64,000 bases of DNA. Source: Todiramphus chloris collaris. Lineage: Eukaryota > Chordata > Aves > Coraciiformes > Alcedinidae. The notes under the pieces are model-generated. The model searched no databases and was not told the DNA's origin. It saw nothing but the letters and a program-made list of their open reading frames with translations. The DNA lies in the NCBI GenBank assembly GCA_025345505.1, contig JANVCC010000130.1:10984736-11048735 (forward strand). The letters are read 5' to 3'. Positions 33,701 through 47,100 of this stretch are shown here, in pieces; within the stretch, counting starts at the first letter, position 1, and each line of letters opens with the position of its first letter. A program made the translations under genes and the position numbers.

Positions 33701-36700
33701 CTACGGGATGTTTCTGGAGAAAACACACTTGGCTTGGACTGGCCCAGGCAAATGTGCCTTTGAGAGGATATTACCCATGTTAGGGGAGCCTTCTAAGGTA
33801 GGCCTGTGAGATCTCAGGGAATGATGAAGCTCTCAACAGATGCTCTGGCACGGGACTGCTGCAGCCTTCCATAGGACACACCACAAACAGGTACTCCTCT
33901 GGTTTTAGTGACATACCAGGAGCCACTCCAGCTCCTGCCTGAACAATTGCTCTCCTGTTACCTGGTGGCTGACTCCTCCATCTCCCTCGCATCCTCCACA
34001 GGCTTGACATAAGCTTCAGGGAACCAGCCACATCTAGGGCACAGGAACAATGCCAAATGAGTTCCAGGAAACCATGGTTTGCTGTTCTTCACATCTAGCT
34101 ACCCAGCATTCCTGCTCTACACCCATCCCACACATCAACCAAGCCACTGCTGCCACTACAACATGTGTTGGGATTTCTGCACATCCTTCACCCCTGGGTA
34201 GGGCACCAGGTCATTGTGAGACTGTCCTTAAGCATGAAGCAGGACTCGCTTATTTCAGAGGCTGTGCAAAATCCCTGCTCCCAGGAACAAGGCTGGTGCT
34301 CTCCAGGAAGAGACGCTTGGACTGATTGTAGTCATGAGAAAGCCAGAGCCTCCTTAGGGCAAAGAAACTCCACATCAGAAACCAACCAAAAAAATAAAGT
34401 CACTGCTTTTGCTCATCTCACATCTGAATGTGAGCTTTTCTGCAGAGCACGGTGCAGGGATCCCATGTGGAACAGGGCAGGCTTTGCACACAGGAGTTGG
34501 CTGACGATGACATGGGGAGTAATTCAGTAAGCTCTGGATGCAGCAGTTTCCATGCCCTGTCTGTGCTGGAGGCTGCTGCAGTGGTTCTGGTGTGAGCTTA
34601 GAAATGCCAGGCCTCTCAGGTAACTCCAGCAGTTCATGGCCCTGAGCTGGGTCCCATGACAGGAATCACTCAGTCATGCAAGCTAGGAAGCGGTCACTCT
34701 GTCCCTGGCTCTCCCACCCAAAACCCCTGGAGCTTTCTCAGGCAGCTCATCCAAGCTAGCCTTGCCCCACCACATCTCCTGGGCTTGTAGAGCTCCTGCG
34801 TTAGGCACAGCCTGTGACTGAGGACGTGGTGATGTCCCACCCAGCTGGTGGGTGACACACAGTGCACAGGCCACACTGTGGGTGGGTGGCGATAATTTTG
34901 GGTTAAAGTCTCCCAGCTTCAGATCCAACAAGCCTGCATCAGGCCAATTTACAGCCGCCAGGTCACATACGTGGACGAGCCCTCCAGCTTGCCATACAGC
35001 CAACCGTTCTGTGCATCCGGCATCAGCACCGTGATGACATCCCCGGTGTCAAACCGTAGCAGGGTCCGGTTGGTGCCTGTGATGTGGGGCACAATCGCCT
35101 GTGCTCTTGTCATGCCACCCCTCCTCTTGCCCTCGCTGCTGCTGCCACTGCCGGCCTCGCCAAAGGAACCTGAGCGGGAGGCACGGCCAGTAGGGAGCAA
35201 ACCTGCAGGGAGGCATCAGAGGGGTCTGGTTAGAGTGTGGCCTCCTGCAAGACCCACACAGCCTCGAAGGGGCCAGCACTTCCCCAGTCAAGTAATTAGA
35301 GGAGAAGTAAATTACTTTGCAGGGAGAGGGTAGAGCATAGCATGGGCAAGGCATGGTAAAACATTCATCTTGCGGGAGAAAATCAACTGAAGGTGAAACC
35401 ACTTGCTTTTCACTATGTCCTCTTTGGCCAAATATCTTGAACATAGGCACTGCATGTCTTTGCTGATGCCCTGACTGATGCCCCTCTTCCCAGCCCTGCT
35501 AGAGCCACTGAGTATTTGGGTTATTCTCCTCTCCCCCTGCCATTTTTTTGTTTGTTTGTTTTTAATGCTTTAAGCTGAAATTTTTCAGGAAGAAAAAAGC
35601 AGGTGAGATATGAGGTAAGTAGCTGGGTTTTGTAGGGCAGGCTAATAGTACACAATTTGGTAGCATGAGGGAAGGCGCTTTACCAAAATGAGAACTCCAG
35701 TAAGAACCAACCCTCATAGTCCAAGGAGCCTTGAAAATTGCACATCTGTGGGTTCCCCCCTCACACAGACAGCCGGAAAGCCTGGCCTTGTCCTTGAAGT
35801 TGAGCTCACCCTCTGCTTCATTCAGCCTTGCCCTCTCCAGCTTTCACATGTACTGTCCTTTTACCATTCCCAGGAATGCGGATGAGGACTGGTGGTCTGA
35901 CAGAGTGGTGGTCCCTCCCCAGACCCAATCCTGTTCCCAGAGAGGCCCAACCCTTATGCCTCCCCACAGCATTGCTCTCAGACATGGGTCATACTGGCTG
36001 ATGGTGTCCTCTGCAGCGGCCGTCTGGAGGGCTCTGGTTGAGGAGACAGTCTCATTTCTGAAGGGTCCGGAGAGAAGATGTTGGATCTACTCCCAGTCAT
36101 GGGAGAAGCAAAGTCCCCAAGGGGTCTCTGGGGCTGTTGGAAGGAAAGGACACTGAACACACACTCACAGGGGCTGCATTACGTGGGAGATGCTCTGGGA
36201 AATACCCAGTCCCTCTCAGAAAGCCAAACCCAGTAAGGTCCCCCACTGCAGCCCATACATCTTGCAGCCCATCGCTTCCATTCAACTTGGGCAAGCAAAG
36301 GCCACAGAAGCTGGATGAGGCAGCAGGTACTAGAGTTGGCCAAGAGCTGTGCTTTCCTCCAGGCTGAAAGGGGCAGTTGCAGCCTCTCCACTGCCAAGGC
36401 AGAGGCTGTTAGTGGGTTCCTCACCATCTCGAGGTGGGTGGGTGTGAGCCGGCCCGATGGATATCCCTGGCTATGGGAGGCTGTGAGATGACCATGTGAG
36501 TGGCTGTTTGAGGGGTTGCGGGTGGCCTCCAGCTGCTCCTTCCACTGGGGTGCCTTGCTCTGTATCATGGCCCGAGCCTGAGGAAAGAAAGAAGAAAGAA
36601 GAGGGAGTGATCGACAGGAGAGAACAGCTACAGAGGGAGCTGAGGGCTGCCACATGTATTAGATTAGGGACCAGGTCCTCCCGCAATAGCGTTTGTGAGA

Positions 36701-39700
36701 ACAGATAAACAGAGCCCTGCAGGAGCGAATTTCCAGGACAGCACCCTCCAGCAGAGCCCCTGTGGTTCCAACGACCCTGCCATAAACACCTTACATCACC
36801 CTTCCCTCTCCCATCGCTCACACACCCAACTAAACCTTTGCCAGCACCATCCTCATCCCTGACCACGATGTCCCAGACTAGTATGGTCAGCCTAGACCTC
36901 ACAGCAAGAAATGAAATAGTTTCCTGCTCAGTCCAGGCACAGATGCTGCCTTCACCCTAGGGGTGGCTCAGCCCTGGCTTCCTCCTGCCTGTCTGCTCTC
37001 CAGCATGCCAGGGCCATACCCTGCTGTAAAACTGGAGGAGAGTGTTGTAGAGCATCTGGTGCTTTTCAGCCAGGAAGCGGTAGCGTCGTTTCTCCTCCAG
37101 CTCAGCCTCCCTCTGGCTCTCAGAGACAAACGCCTGCATCTCCATGCGCAGTCGCATCACATTCTCCTGGGCCACAGGGGAAAGAGGGAGGAAGGGATCA
37201 GCATAAATCTGGCAGAGTGGGTTTGCACACGGCAGGGGAAGGGTTGAAACTGTCCATTGTGTATACCAGTTTCCCAGTCCACTCACAGTGCTGGAGCAGC
37301 ACTGAGGAGCTAGAGCAGAGTGCCAAGGATTAAGTCATTGCACACAGAAGCTTGCTAAAAGAGGAAAGGACTTGGCAGGCAGGAGTACCACAGGTCAACA
37401 GCACCCTGTAGAAAAGGAGTTTCCTCCTTTCTAGATAAGTCTGATGCCTTTTTAACACTGGTGACACCCTCCTGGCTTTCACAGAAGGACAAGACTGCTC
37501 AGAAGTCAGTCCTGGCTCCAGAGAAACCATCCAGTTCTTTTTCCAGCCCCCTTTCCTGCAATCAGTGCTCACCTTCATCTCCCGAACATTTTTATCACGG
37601 GCCCTCTCCATTCTCCACAGCTCTGCCATGCACTTATCCAGGTTGGTAGCTCTGCGCTGGTATTCCAGCTCATACTGCTTCTGGCTTTCCTGACAGGGAG
37701 AAACCAGTCTGGGTGAGAGACTGGAGACCCAGCACACTGCATCTGAAGTCCTGCTCTGATGGGGTAGCTGAGCATCTGAGTGCCCCTGAAATCAGGCTTC
37801 ACCTGGACCTCTTATAAAAAGTCTTTCTTTACCTTTCTCTTCATATTGAAGGGTCCCAGAGTGCTAATGAGCCTCAGGATCTCAGGGGCGAAAACTGGTG
37901 CCCAACTGCCCCAGCACTAGGAGCAAGCCCCATGGCTTCTGTCTGCCCCATGACACTACCCACTGGCATGGCTGGCTGGGCCACAATGGCACAGGGCCCA
38001 CACCCATGCAAAGGCTGTGGTTTGGGGAAGGTGGGAACTCTGCTTTTGGAATGCCAACTCCCTCAGCCCCATTGAAGCACCTGGCAAGTCCCACTGCACA
38101 AAGGAGAGCAGTTGCCTGGCCTCTTTAGCCCTCCATCATTGGTCAAACTAGGAGGGTTTGCTCCATGTTGGGTGAAGAAGATAAGCCCCTCCCACCTTAA
38201 GTCCTGCTGAGGAAAGTCAAGGATACACCTCAAGTGTTCAAGCAAAATCCCTTGGGTGGTGGGGAGAGGGAAATGAGGAGGGTTGAGGAGGAGAAGGGAG
38301 TTCATTACTCACACTGATGAACTGCACGTCCATCTTGGTGTTCTTCTCCATGTGCTGCAGCAGGTCCACATGGAAGGTCTGAGCCTGGAAGAGCCAAAGG
38401 AGCCATCGCCCTCTTTACAAAACCTGCAGACCTAGTGAGTCCTTTGCCACTTGGACCCCACACAGAGCCAGAAATGGTCACATCAGGACTACCATGGAGC
38501 AGCCCTGAAACCTGGGGGTCGGTGCTCAGCACCCATGCAACCATTAACCCCGGAGCTTTGGCACAGGCACGAACAGCAGTGTGAGGAAGATTAGCATCCC
38601 CTCCACTCCTGTCCCACCACTGCCACCCACAGAAAGAGAGGATGGTCTGGCCACATCTTCAGAGTCGGGCATTGTTCAGTCTACTGAATGCCTGCCACCA
38701 CACTTGCAGGGAGGTGGTGACAGTCCACCGATGGCACCCAGCACTGAGCACCAGCCAGGCTCTGGGCACTTCAGCTCTGTAGCCACACCTCTACCATGGG
38801 CAGCAGGGATAGTAAGGAGGCAGGCATATGAGAGGGCAGGAGGTGGGGCAAATCAAGCAAATCCCAGCAAGCTGTGGTTAAAGAAGTCCCTTTTTTCCCC
38901 ACCTGCACCAGCCCCTAGGGAAAGCACTCACCACGACTTCCAAATCAGAGCTCAGGAGTCTCTGCGTGTCGGACATCTGCATCAGAATTTCACCTTCAGG
39001 GAACGAGACAGGAGAGGGTGGAAAAACCCTGCGGCTGTTTTCCTGTGTGCCCAGGGAGGCAGACCAGCAGCCTGCAACTCAGGCTGAAGACACACGGGTG
39101 TGAAAGTCCAACAGATATTGCAATGCACTGCTCTCTGAACCCTGAGAGAGGCTGGGAGCCTTCCCCAGAGAGCTCAGCTCCACCACCGCTCCCCAGGCAC
39201 TGCCAGTGTGGGGTTGCTCCAGCCCGCCAACGTGCCATCCCAGCGCTCTGCTCCAGCCCCACGTGCTGGCAGGCAGCCCCTGCCCAGGGCTCTGGGTGCT
39301 GGGTTTCACTCTGCCACAGCCCCTATGAGCCCCGTTTCTAAGCCCAACGGGCACCCCAGCTGTGGTGCACGGTTCTGGCTGTCCTGTAAGAAAGCAGCTA
39401 CAGCACCTGCTGCTGATGCTGTGCATGGTCCCGCTTCACCCAGGTTGGTATTGTGGAACCAGGAAAGGAAGAGACTGATGAGAGGGAGCAGAGGAGTGAG
39501 ATGGGTGGTGCAGATGACAACATGATTCTTCAGAAGGGACACATCTGCTGGAAGTTTTTTAGTACAAAAGTAGAGCAATTGAACAGTTCCTTGAACATAT
39601 GTTCAGCAGCCATCACTAGACTCCAGAATTATTCGTGCTGCTGAGTGTAAGCCCCTCAGCTCCAAGCTGCCATTTCAGCTGGCTGAAGGCTCAGGAGGAC

Positions 39701-41548
39701 AACACCCCATCAGCTGGTGTCAGTCCTTGCTCTCTGGCTTTCCCCTCACACCTGCAAAAAGGAACAAAATGGTTCCTCCTAGGTGAAAATGTCACCTCTC
39801 AGGACAGGATACCTCAACAAGGATTTCCATGAGAAGTCCAAGACAGGAGGTCCATCCCATTGGCTGAACTCAGTCACTGATCTCAGAGAGCTACAGGAGA
39901 GAGTACTGGGGCCTTGGGGGATATTCAAGGATACAGAATAAATTTTACTGCCTGGACAGGGCCTGGTGCTGTGAGATACCATTTAGAGGCACTGTCTTCC
40001 TTGCCCCAATACCTGGAAAGGGACTAGCTAATGAGGAAGACCAAAAAAATGTAACTGTGGCTCATCATGGGACAGAGGATGATGGGTAGGAAAGCCTTAC
40101 CCAGCACGTGCGAGGTGGAGCTTTGCAGTGCTTGCTCCCCAATCTTCTCGATTGCCTTAAAATACAGTTCAGCTGCTTTGGATAATGCTGTGAGGAGAGA
40201 AGAAGAGAAGTAAGGATCTGGCCTGCCTTCCCACCGTCACCAGCCCCAGCAAGCAACACACAGGAAGGACAGCCATGCCCTGGTGTCTTGTCTACAAGCA
40301 AGCATTAGGCATCAACAGCTGCAGGTCCTGAAGCAGGAGAAAAGTGAGCAAGAGCAGCTGAGGACATGCCATTGCAGGGATGAGCAGCCTTGACCTGGGT
40401 GACAGCAGTCCCTCCTGACGCACAGTGGACACCTAGGATGGATGCAGCAGTGCAATCTGGAGCTTGGGCCATGCAGGGCCCCACTCACCGTGAAAGGCAC
40501 GCAGGTAATTGTTCCCCAGGTACACCAGGTTCTCCAGCGCAGGATTGAACTGCTCCAGGATACTCTGTGGCCAGGCAGAAGCATGTTAATGTGTCTTCCC
40601 CATTCCCTGGAGACCTCAGCAGGTCAATGCCTTCCTGCTGCAGTTCGTCTGGGTGCAACAGGGACACTGGATGGAAGTGGTGATGTACAGTCATGCACAA
40701 AATCGGCTCCCTGCATCAGAGGTAGCTGGGACCATTGTCTGCTCTGAGTCCTCTCCAGCAACTGGGGAGAGGAGCAGTGCCAGAGGGCAAGGTAGCCCTC
40801 TGCAGAGCCAAGTGGTCACCTGAAGATGGCTTTCTCCCAGTGCCCTACACCCACTGCAGACAGATGAGTAACTGCAAGGGGATCTGAGCAGCCTTTTCCC
40901 TCACCCCTGAAACTGTTGGTGCAAGGGCCACCGTTTATTACCCAGGCATGACCATGACCTTTTCCTGGCCAGGATGTGGTGCACTGCCAGATTCTTGACA
41001 AGAGAAGGGGTGGACTGCTTGAAACCAGCCTCTCCACTCTTACCTGCTCTGTTAATCAAAGGTGTTTATTGCTACAGCAGAGCAGAGGTTGGAATAAGCA
41101 ATTCCCCCATCCCCCAGCCCTCACCACCTTGGTGCAGCATCAGTGTGTGTAGGGAAGTGTTTATGAGATCAGACTGCTCTTTCCAGCAACGGTGAAAACC
41201 AGCCAACTGAACTCCTTTCTACCAGCAACCAAGTCATGTCTCCCTTCATAAACATGCTCCATGTCCAAAACACCCTAATTGCCCAACTCATTTCCAGATC
41301 TGCCCTAAGACCCACAGCACCCTCTCCTCCTGCCAGCCACCTGCTCTCAATCAGGGCCCAGTGCCCCCAGGAGCTGCTGCAGTACAGCCTGGGGATGGAT
41401 CCAGTCCTCAGCTGTCCACTCTTCAAGGGAGCCTTTGGCAGAAAACAGCTCTTCTCCTCCCACCCACACATCTTCTCCAGGCAGACAAGCCTTCAGTCTC
41501 AGCACTCACCTTATAGATAGAGATGGTGGATCTGTAGGACAGGTCCAT
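30703..41548 (-). CDS. BAIAP2L2: BAIAP2L2 (Pinkbar): I-BAR and SH3 scaffold, 495 aa, 14 coding exons
   Basis: Coding exons (minus): 41510-41548, 40489-40564, 40101-40187, 38932-38993, 38313-38378, 37573-37689, 37020-37166, 36425-36577, 35995-36133, 34971-35202, 33962-34033, 33441-33621, 31599-31639, 30703-30778. They sum to 1488 nt in consistent phase. The N-terminal IMD/I-BAR domain (about 1-230) includes [30 protein letters not shown] and the helix with [15 protein letters not shown]; it binds phosphoinositides and produces planar or outward-curved actin-linked membrane. A Ser/Pro linker follows, then an SH3 domain (about 329-386; ALYDY-like RAQAIVPH, then [10 protein letters not shown] and GWFPEAYVK), and a conserved end, [16 protein letters not shown]. 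In mammals the protein acts at epithelial junctions and at hair-cell stereocilia tips. The human protein is 529 residues. The start is uncertain: the ancestral first ATG is absent (see findings). Confidence 0.95.
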
Positions 41549-41549
41549 C

Positions 41550-43054
41550 TCTGGAGCCTTTTCCTTCTCCCACAGGGAAGCAAGAGCAAAGGAGAGTACA
41601 AGGTGCTGCACTAGCCTGGAGGGCTCTGCTTCTGCACAGCCAACTGGATGAAAAGAGCCTGTCACTGGCAAGGTTGGAGAGCAGGAAGACACAGATGTGG
41701 TACAAAGGGAATGGAGCACTGCTGGAGTTTAATAATTCACCAGCCGAGAGGCTGGAACTTGATCTCTGGAAGTAACCAGACTCTGGGGAGAGAGGAATCC
41801 TGTGACAGCCAGCAAGGGCATGTGACAACCTCCTTGCATTATTGATTCGCCCACTCAGTACCCAGCTCTCCCTGCCCCGACACCTGCAGAGCCAACCACC
41901 TGCCAGAGGAACTGCCTTATGGCTTGCTGCCTCCGTCACTGCCTCCGCTCAGAGGTGGCTCTCTCAAGCTTACTGTGCCAGTGGAGCATCTTCAGGTACC
42001 TCACACACAGCTCATGATCTCAGGCAGCAAATAGCAGGGGCTGGGGGGAAGAGTAAGGAAAGCTCAAAACAGGTTTTGCCTTTTCAGTGACCACTATTCC
42101 CCCACCCCAGGCCTCAGAACTCTGGCTCTTGGCCTCCCTCCCACTTGTGCTCTCTACAGGAGTCCCTAATGGCAGGTATGAGCTTCTGCCTGAACCCTCC
42201 TGCTCTCCCTGCCTGCATCTGAGGAGCCCGAGCACAGGTCACTCCAATAAATCCCTAGAGATGGTGCAAGCTCATAGAGGGGGAAGAGTGCCAGCTAGGG
42301 GCAAAAACCAGCAAGGAGCTCATGTTCACTCCATCCCCAGATGTGGGCTTTTGTTTTACCACAGGAAGGTAAGCCCCTCTGTTAGGTAGGAAAAAAACCA
42401 CACCTTTATGCTGCATTAAAAGCCCCTTCATCCCACAATTTTTTTTTGTGAAAGTGAAGACCAGAAGGCAGATAGTTTTTAGCCCTATTCATGAATCAGC
42501 ACCCACACTCCTGACAGTGAAATTCCCCTTAGGAATCAGGGGGTACCAGGTCCAGCAATCTTGCAGCAAGTTACCTGGTCCAGGAACTACCTCAGGATAT
42601 GAAAGTTAAAGCCTGATCTCCAGTCATTTGTATCCTGAAGGTTTTCAGTGTTCCTCTTTTTAGGCCAGACCAGCTCCAAGAGGATTCTCACATGGATGCT
42701 GATCCAAAGCCTCTCCACTGGCTGCCACTAACAAGCCCAGCATTCAGTGCTGTGCTTCATGGGCCAGCCAGCCCCTCACACCACACACATGCTCCCAGAG
42801 CTGGCTGCAGGGAGAGGCCATTCACCTCTTTAGTTCATACAAAGGATAGAATCCTGTGTCTCAAGGAGCCAAATTCCCAATTTTCTACCTGTAGAAAATT
42901 CAGTCTGCAAGCTCGGAGTCCCTCTGGGACCATTCAGGAAGGACAGAGAGAGAAACAAGACACCCAAGAACTGCATGACAGTGTCTCAACATTTAGGGTG
43001 GGGCTGGTCACTAGATGAATGACAGATGCTATTAACTCAAACCAGGACACAGTG
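41550..43054. other. Spacer between BAIAP2L2 and PLA2G6
   Basis: About 1.5 kb upstream of BAIAP2L2 and downstream of PLA2G6. It should hold the BAIAP2L2 leader and promoter, but there is no CpG island and no obvious TATA box, in keeping with a tissue-restricted promoter. No other gene is seen. Confidence 0.5.
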
Positions 43055-44141
43055 GAACCAAATGCAAACCTCTCTTTATTCCAAGTGACATTAGTTTTGC
43101 ATAGCAGCACTGTTCACAGCAGCAGTCCATTCAGTCAAAAGGAAATTAATAAGATAGCAGTTTTTCACGTTGCTCCTCCAAACAGCTACATAATTTACTT
43201 ATAAATATGCAAAATTTACTGCAGAAACATTGAGCTGTCACAATGGGATTTCTAGTAGCTAAAAAGTGTAAGTCCAAACTGTCACAGGGTCAGCTTCTTT
43301 GGTAGGAACTGACATCAGACCATCTCAATTCCATGTTTAAATAAAGACAAACAATCTATCCGCCAAGCCAAGGCTGTTGACCCTCATCTAGATCTTGCTA
43401 TGAGTAAAGGCAGGATTTCACATCTCAGCCCTGGAGCAGAGTAGCACAGCAGGTCAAGTGTGTCCTCACACCCTGGGAACAGTCAGTACCTGTGCTGCCA
43501 GCCCACCTCAGAGGGGAAAGGGGAAGACACTACAGAAGACAACTGGCTTAGGAAAGCTTCCCCCTTCTCCCAAGGCCAGTCACAACATTCTGTACCTATC
43601 TACCGCAGAGAGTTGCAGCATTTCTGCTCCCCTTCAAATCAGGCATGTTGAGGGAAGAATACTCCCTTTTCCTCAAGCTATACACTCTGAAACACCTTGG
43701 TGCCAGCAGGAACAAGAAATTCCTGACGCTTTACCTGGCCTTGGCCCATTCTGTCATGTGGGAAGGTGCATGGTGCTTTGTCAGTGGAGGTGCTGCACAG
43801 ACAGGAGACAGACTTCAGCTATTACAGCTCGAGACATGTAGTGGGGGCTCTGGCTTCTGAAGACTGTACAGTCAGGTAGCAGGGCAGCAAAAGAGAGTAC
43901 AGCAGCAGAGATGGGGCTACAATACAAGGATAACTGTCAGCATTTCACAGCTGTCTGAGAATACATGCTTTTATCCTGAAATACATGTGTATGTGCACTG
44001 TTATCTATGAAATATCATTAATTCCTCAGTAGTAGTAGCAGTCCCTCCCACCACTGATACTTTGGTTCAAGGGCAGTCGAAGCCATTTCAGCGTCTCCTG
44101 CTCCTTCCCACGCAGATGCAGAATGGGAACCTCCAGGTCAG
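43055..44141 (-). other. PLA2G6: PLA2G6 3'UTR
   Basis: About 1.1 kb below the PLA2G6 stop, ending after a minus-strand AATAAA (plus TTTATT at 43075-43080). No open frame of note. Confidence 0.6.
43075..43080 (-). other. PLA2G6 poly(A) signal (candidate)
   Basis: TTTATT on the plus strand reads AATAAA on the transcript strand, about 1.06 kb past the stop codon. Confidence 0.5.
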
Positions 44142-47100
44142 TCACCGGCAGAGATGTTGCACCAGCTGCTCAAACTGCTCCCGCTGCTGGTAGATGTAAA
44201 GCTGGGTGTCCCAGAGAGCGTTCACCAGCACAGTGTCGTTCACCTCATCCAACATCACCTCTGTGTGCAGCTGAGGGCTAAGCCTGCATACGGCAAGACA
44301 GCATCACCAGCTGGGCACAGACGCAAAAGCAACAAGGCAGCTGAGACAAGCATAAGAGTTGTGCAAAGCGGCTCCTGCTGTCCTGGCTGTTCACTTGCCC
44401 TTATCTAGCAGGCTTGTGGAGCAGAGACCTTCCCTCTCCTTCAAGGCCCAACCACACTCAAGGGCGAGCTGCAGTTCAGCAACTGCACCACCTAAGGCAC
44501 GAGGCTCAAAATACGCTGTGTGTGGTGGAACAGGGCAGGACACACATCCTGAAGGACCCTGTTAGACATCATCCCCCAAGCCTCCACTAACTGACCCCAG
44601 ACAAGGCGTGCTCGGTGCCTCAGCTCATACAGCAGGCTGTGACATCCTCAGTTACATCACTGGGGTGTGAGGAGAGCAGGCAAGGGGACAGGTCTGGGCA
44701 AGCATGACTCTGGAGGTGACACTGTTTGGAACAACGCATGTCACAGCCAGGTCTGAAATGAGCAGGATAAAAATAGGTCTGTGCAGAGAGTGGAAAGGAA
44801 GCTCCTACCGGAAATATGGGACATCCGTCATCTCACACCAGGCCCTGGCACGATCCACAGCTGGGCCATCTGCGTCAGTGCACTGCAGGAGAAACAGGCC
44901 CACAGTTAGAGCCTGACTGTCACACTGCTCTCCCCCTGCCTGAAAGAGGCTCCCCTGGCACCCATCAAACTGCACAAGCTTCAGAGGGAAAACCAGGAGC
45001 AAGGGCATCCTGGATGGCACCTATCACCACCAAGAGCAGGGTGGCTTCTGATTTGTTGTCAGTGCTCCTGATTCTTGCGACACAAGGAATTGCACCCTAC
45101 AGAGATCCTCCATCCATCACAGCATCAAGTTTCCTATAAAGAAACCCCCAGGATGATCTGAATTGCAGCCTCCTTGGGATTTTGTCTCTATCCATTTTTG
45201 TCCAAGCTAAAGTAGAGCCTGTGATTATTACAGGCTTTCTGAACTATCCTGGGACAGCTTCCCTGGGAGCCCTGAAATAAAAAACAGGGGAAAGAGAGGG
45301 ACCTCTCTGTGTATTTTCTGGCTTTCACAAACTAAAAGAAGACAAAGCAACAGAATTAAGATTATAGTCAGAACCTCAGTTCTGATCTTTCTGGCTTTCA
45401 TTCATTTGGAGTGTTTTCATGCACGACATGTAATGAGCTTCTTCCTGAAGTGTGCAAGAACATAGGCCTGTTACATACTACCAGCCACCGCTCTGACCTA
45501 CTGCTTTTTATTAGTGACACACACACTTCTCTAGCATTTAATAATTTCCCCAGTGAGGATAACAAAGCTTTCCTAGAGAAAAATGAATTGCTGTTTTCTA
45601 AGGTATGATTTTTTTTTTCTTCGTCCAGGTTGCTCAGATGATAATACTGCCTGAAATGGCAGAAGTTTCACGAACTCACACCTGCAAATGTTCCCAAGGG
45701 TCACTGACCACCATCCCGTCCTCAGCGCCTTTCAGCTGCAAGAACCTCCCTGGGCACTCAAAACTCCAGAGAGGCAAACAGGGCTTCAGATCTGCTGTGA
45801 TCCTACAATTCTTAAGTTACCCACTATGTCCATTCCTTGACCTGGCCATGGTCATAGAATTTTCAAGGAATTCCAATTTTCTTCCAAAAGGAAGAAGGTA
45901 AAGACTGGAAACCTTTGCTCCCTCCCTGCAAGCAGTCCCATGGGTCTTCCCTCATCTTCTCCCCGTACTCACACAATCCACCACCATCTTGCCGAGCTCT
46001 CTGGCCCCAAAGACAGTCTTCGCCAGTTCCCAAGGATTGGAGGGGCGGAAAACATCCACAGAGCTCACCGGGACCTGTGGAGGCTTCCCTGTCCCCAGGG
46101 ACACCACCAACCCCAATTTTCTTACTTCCTGCCTCTGACCCTGTGGACAAACAAAAGATTGCAGGAGCACCAAGCATGTCTTTCACAGCAGTCTTGTGGA
46201 AGATCTGAAAGCCAAGGCAAAAAGCTCAGTAGCCTTTTCACTCCCCATCCTCCCCCTGGTGAGACAGGTATAATCCATGTGACCTCAACAGTTGCACTGT
46301 TCTGCCCCTTCCATCCCAGCCTGCACCCAAACCCATGGAATCACCCCAAACATGAGTTCTAGGACCAGCTGACTGTGAAGCAGTCCAACTCCTTCAGTCA
46401 GTTTGGCAACACATCTCCCCTTTCAGCTACAGGGAACAGTAGTTGCCAGTAGCTAGTCATCTTTCTGAGCAACTTGCCACACCACAGAATGTATTCACTC
46501 TTCAGCGCTGCAGAATGCCCTGACATTGTCTTCTCTGTTTATTTTTTGGTGCAGAGCTGAGTCAAGGGTCACACACAACCATCAACTGAATCATCCTTGC
46601 TCAAATTAGCAAGGACAGGCTGATGGGGCTGCCTCCCCATCTCACACCCTTATCAGAAGAGGTATTTCAACTCTCAGCCACCATTCGCAACACATACACC
46701 CCTCCATACAGTCCCTTCCAGGGTGCTTGTTTATCCACTAGAGAGGCACCCATTCCCAAACAACCTTCTCCTTCAACAGAGGCTCAGTGGAGACAAAAAA
46801 GCCCCAGTTACTAGTCTAGGACAGGATTTGTCTCACCTTCTTGATCAGCGTCTTGTTGTATTCGTGGATCTCCGTCATGGCATCGAGGGTCGGGTTGTTG
46901 GACAGAAGCCCACCATCCAGAAAGCGGCCTATTGGCCGGAAGTAAGTGGGAGCCGCACCGCTGCAGCGGGCAGCGCGCCACACAAGCTGGTCTGGAGAGG
47001 GCAAGAAAGCCAACGGCCTCCTGCAGCAACTTTGCTGTGTGCAAGAAGCACCCCGCCCTCGCCAACACAAAGCAGAAGGGCTTGCAAACCCAGCACACCC

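Noticed and set aside
35978-36000. Extension of the BAIAP2L2 exon to a donor at ATGACCCAT|GTCTGA
   Set aside because: That donor puts the next exon out of phase. The upstream donor GCCA|GTATGA (exon end 35995) restores phase and yields the conserved TPSAS junction.
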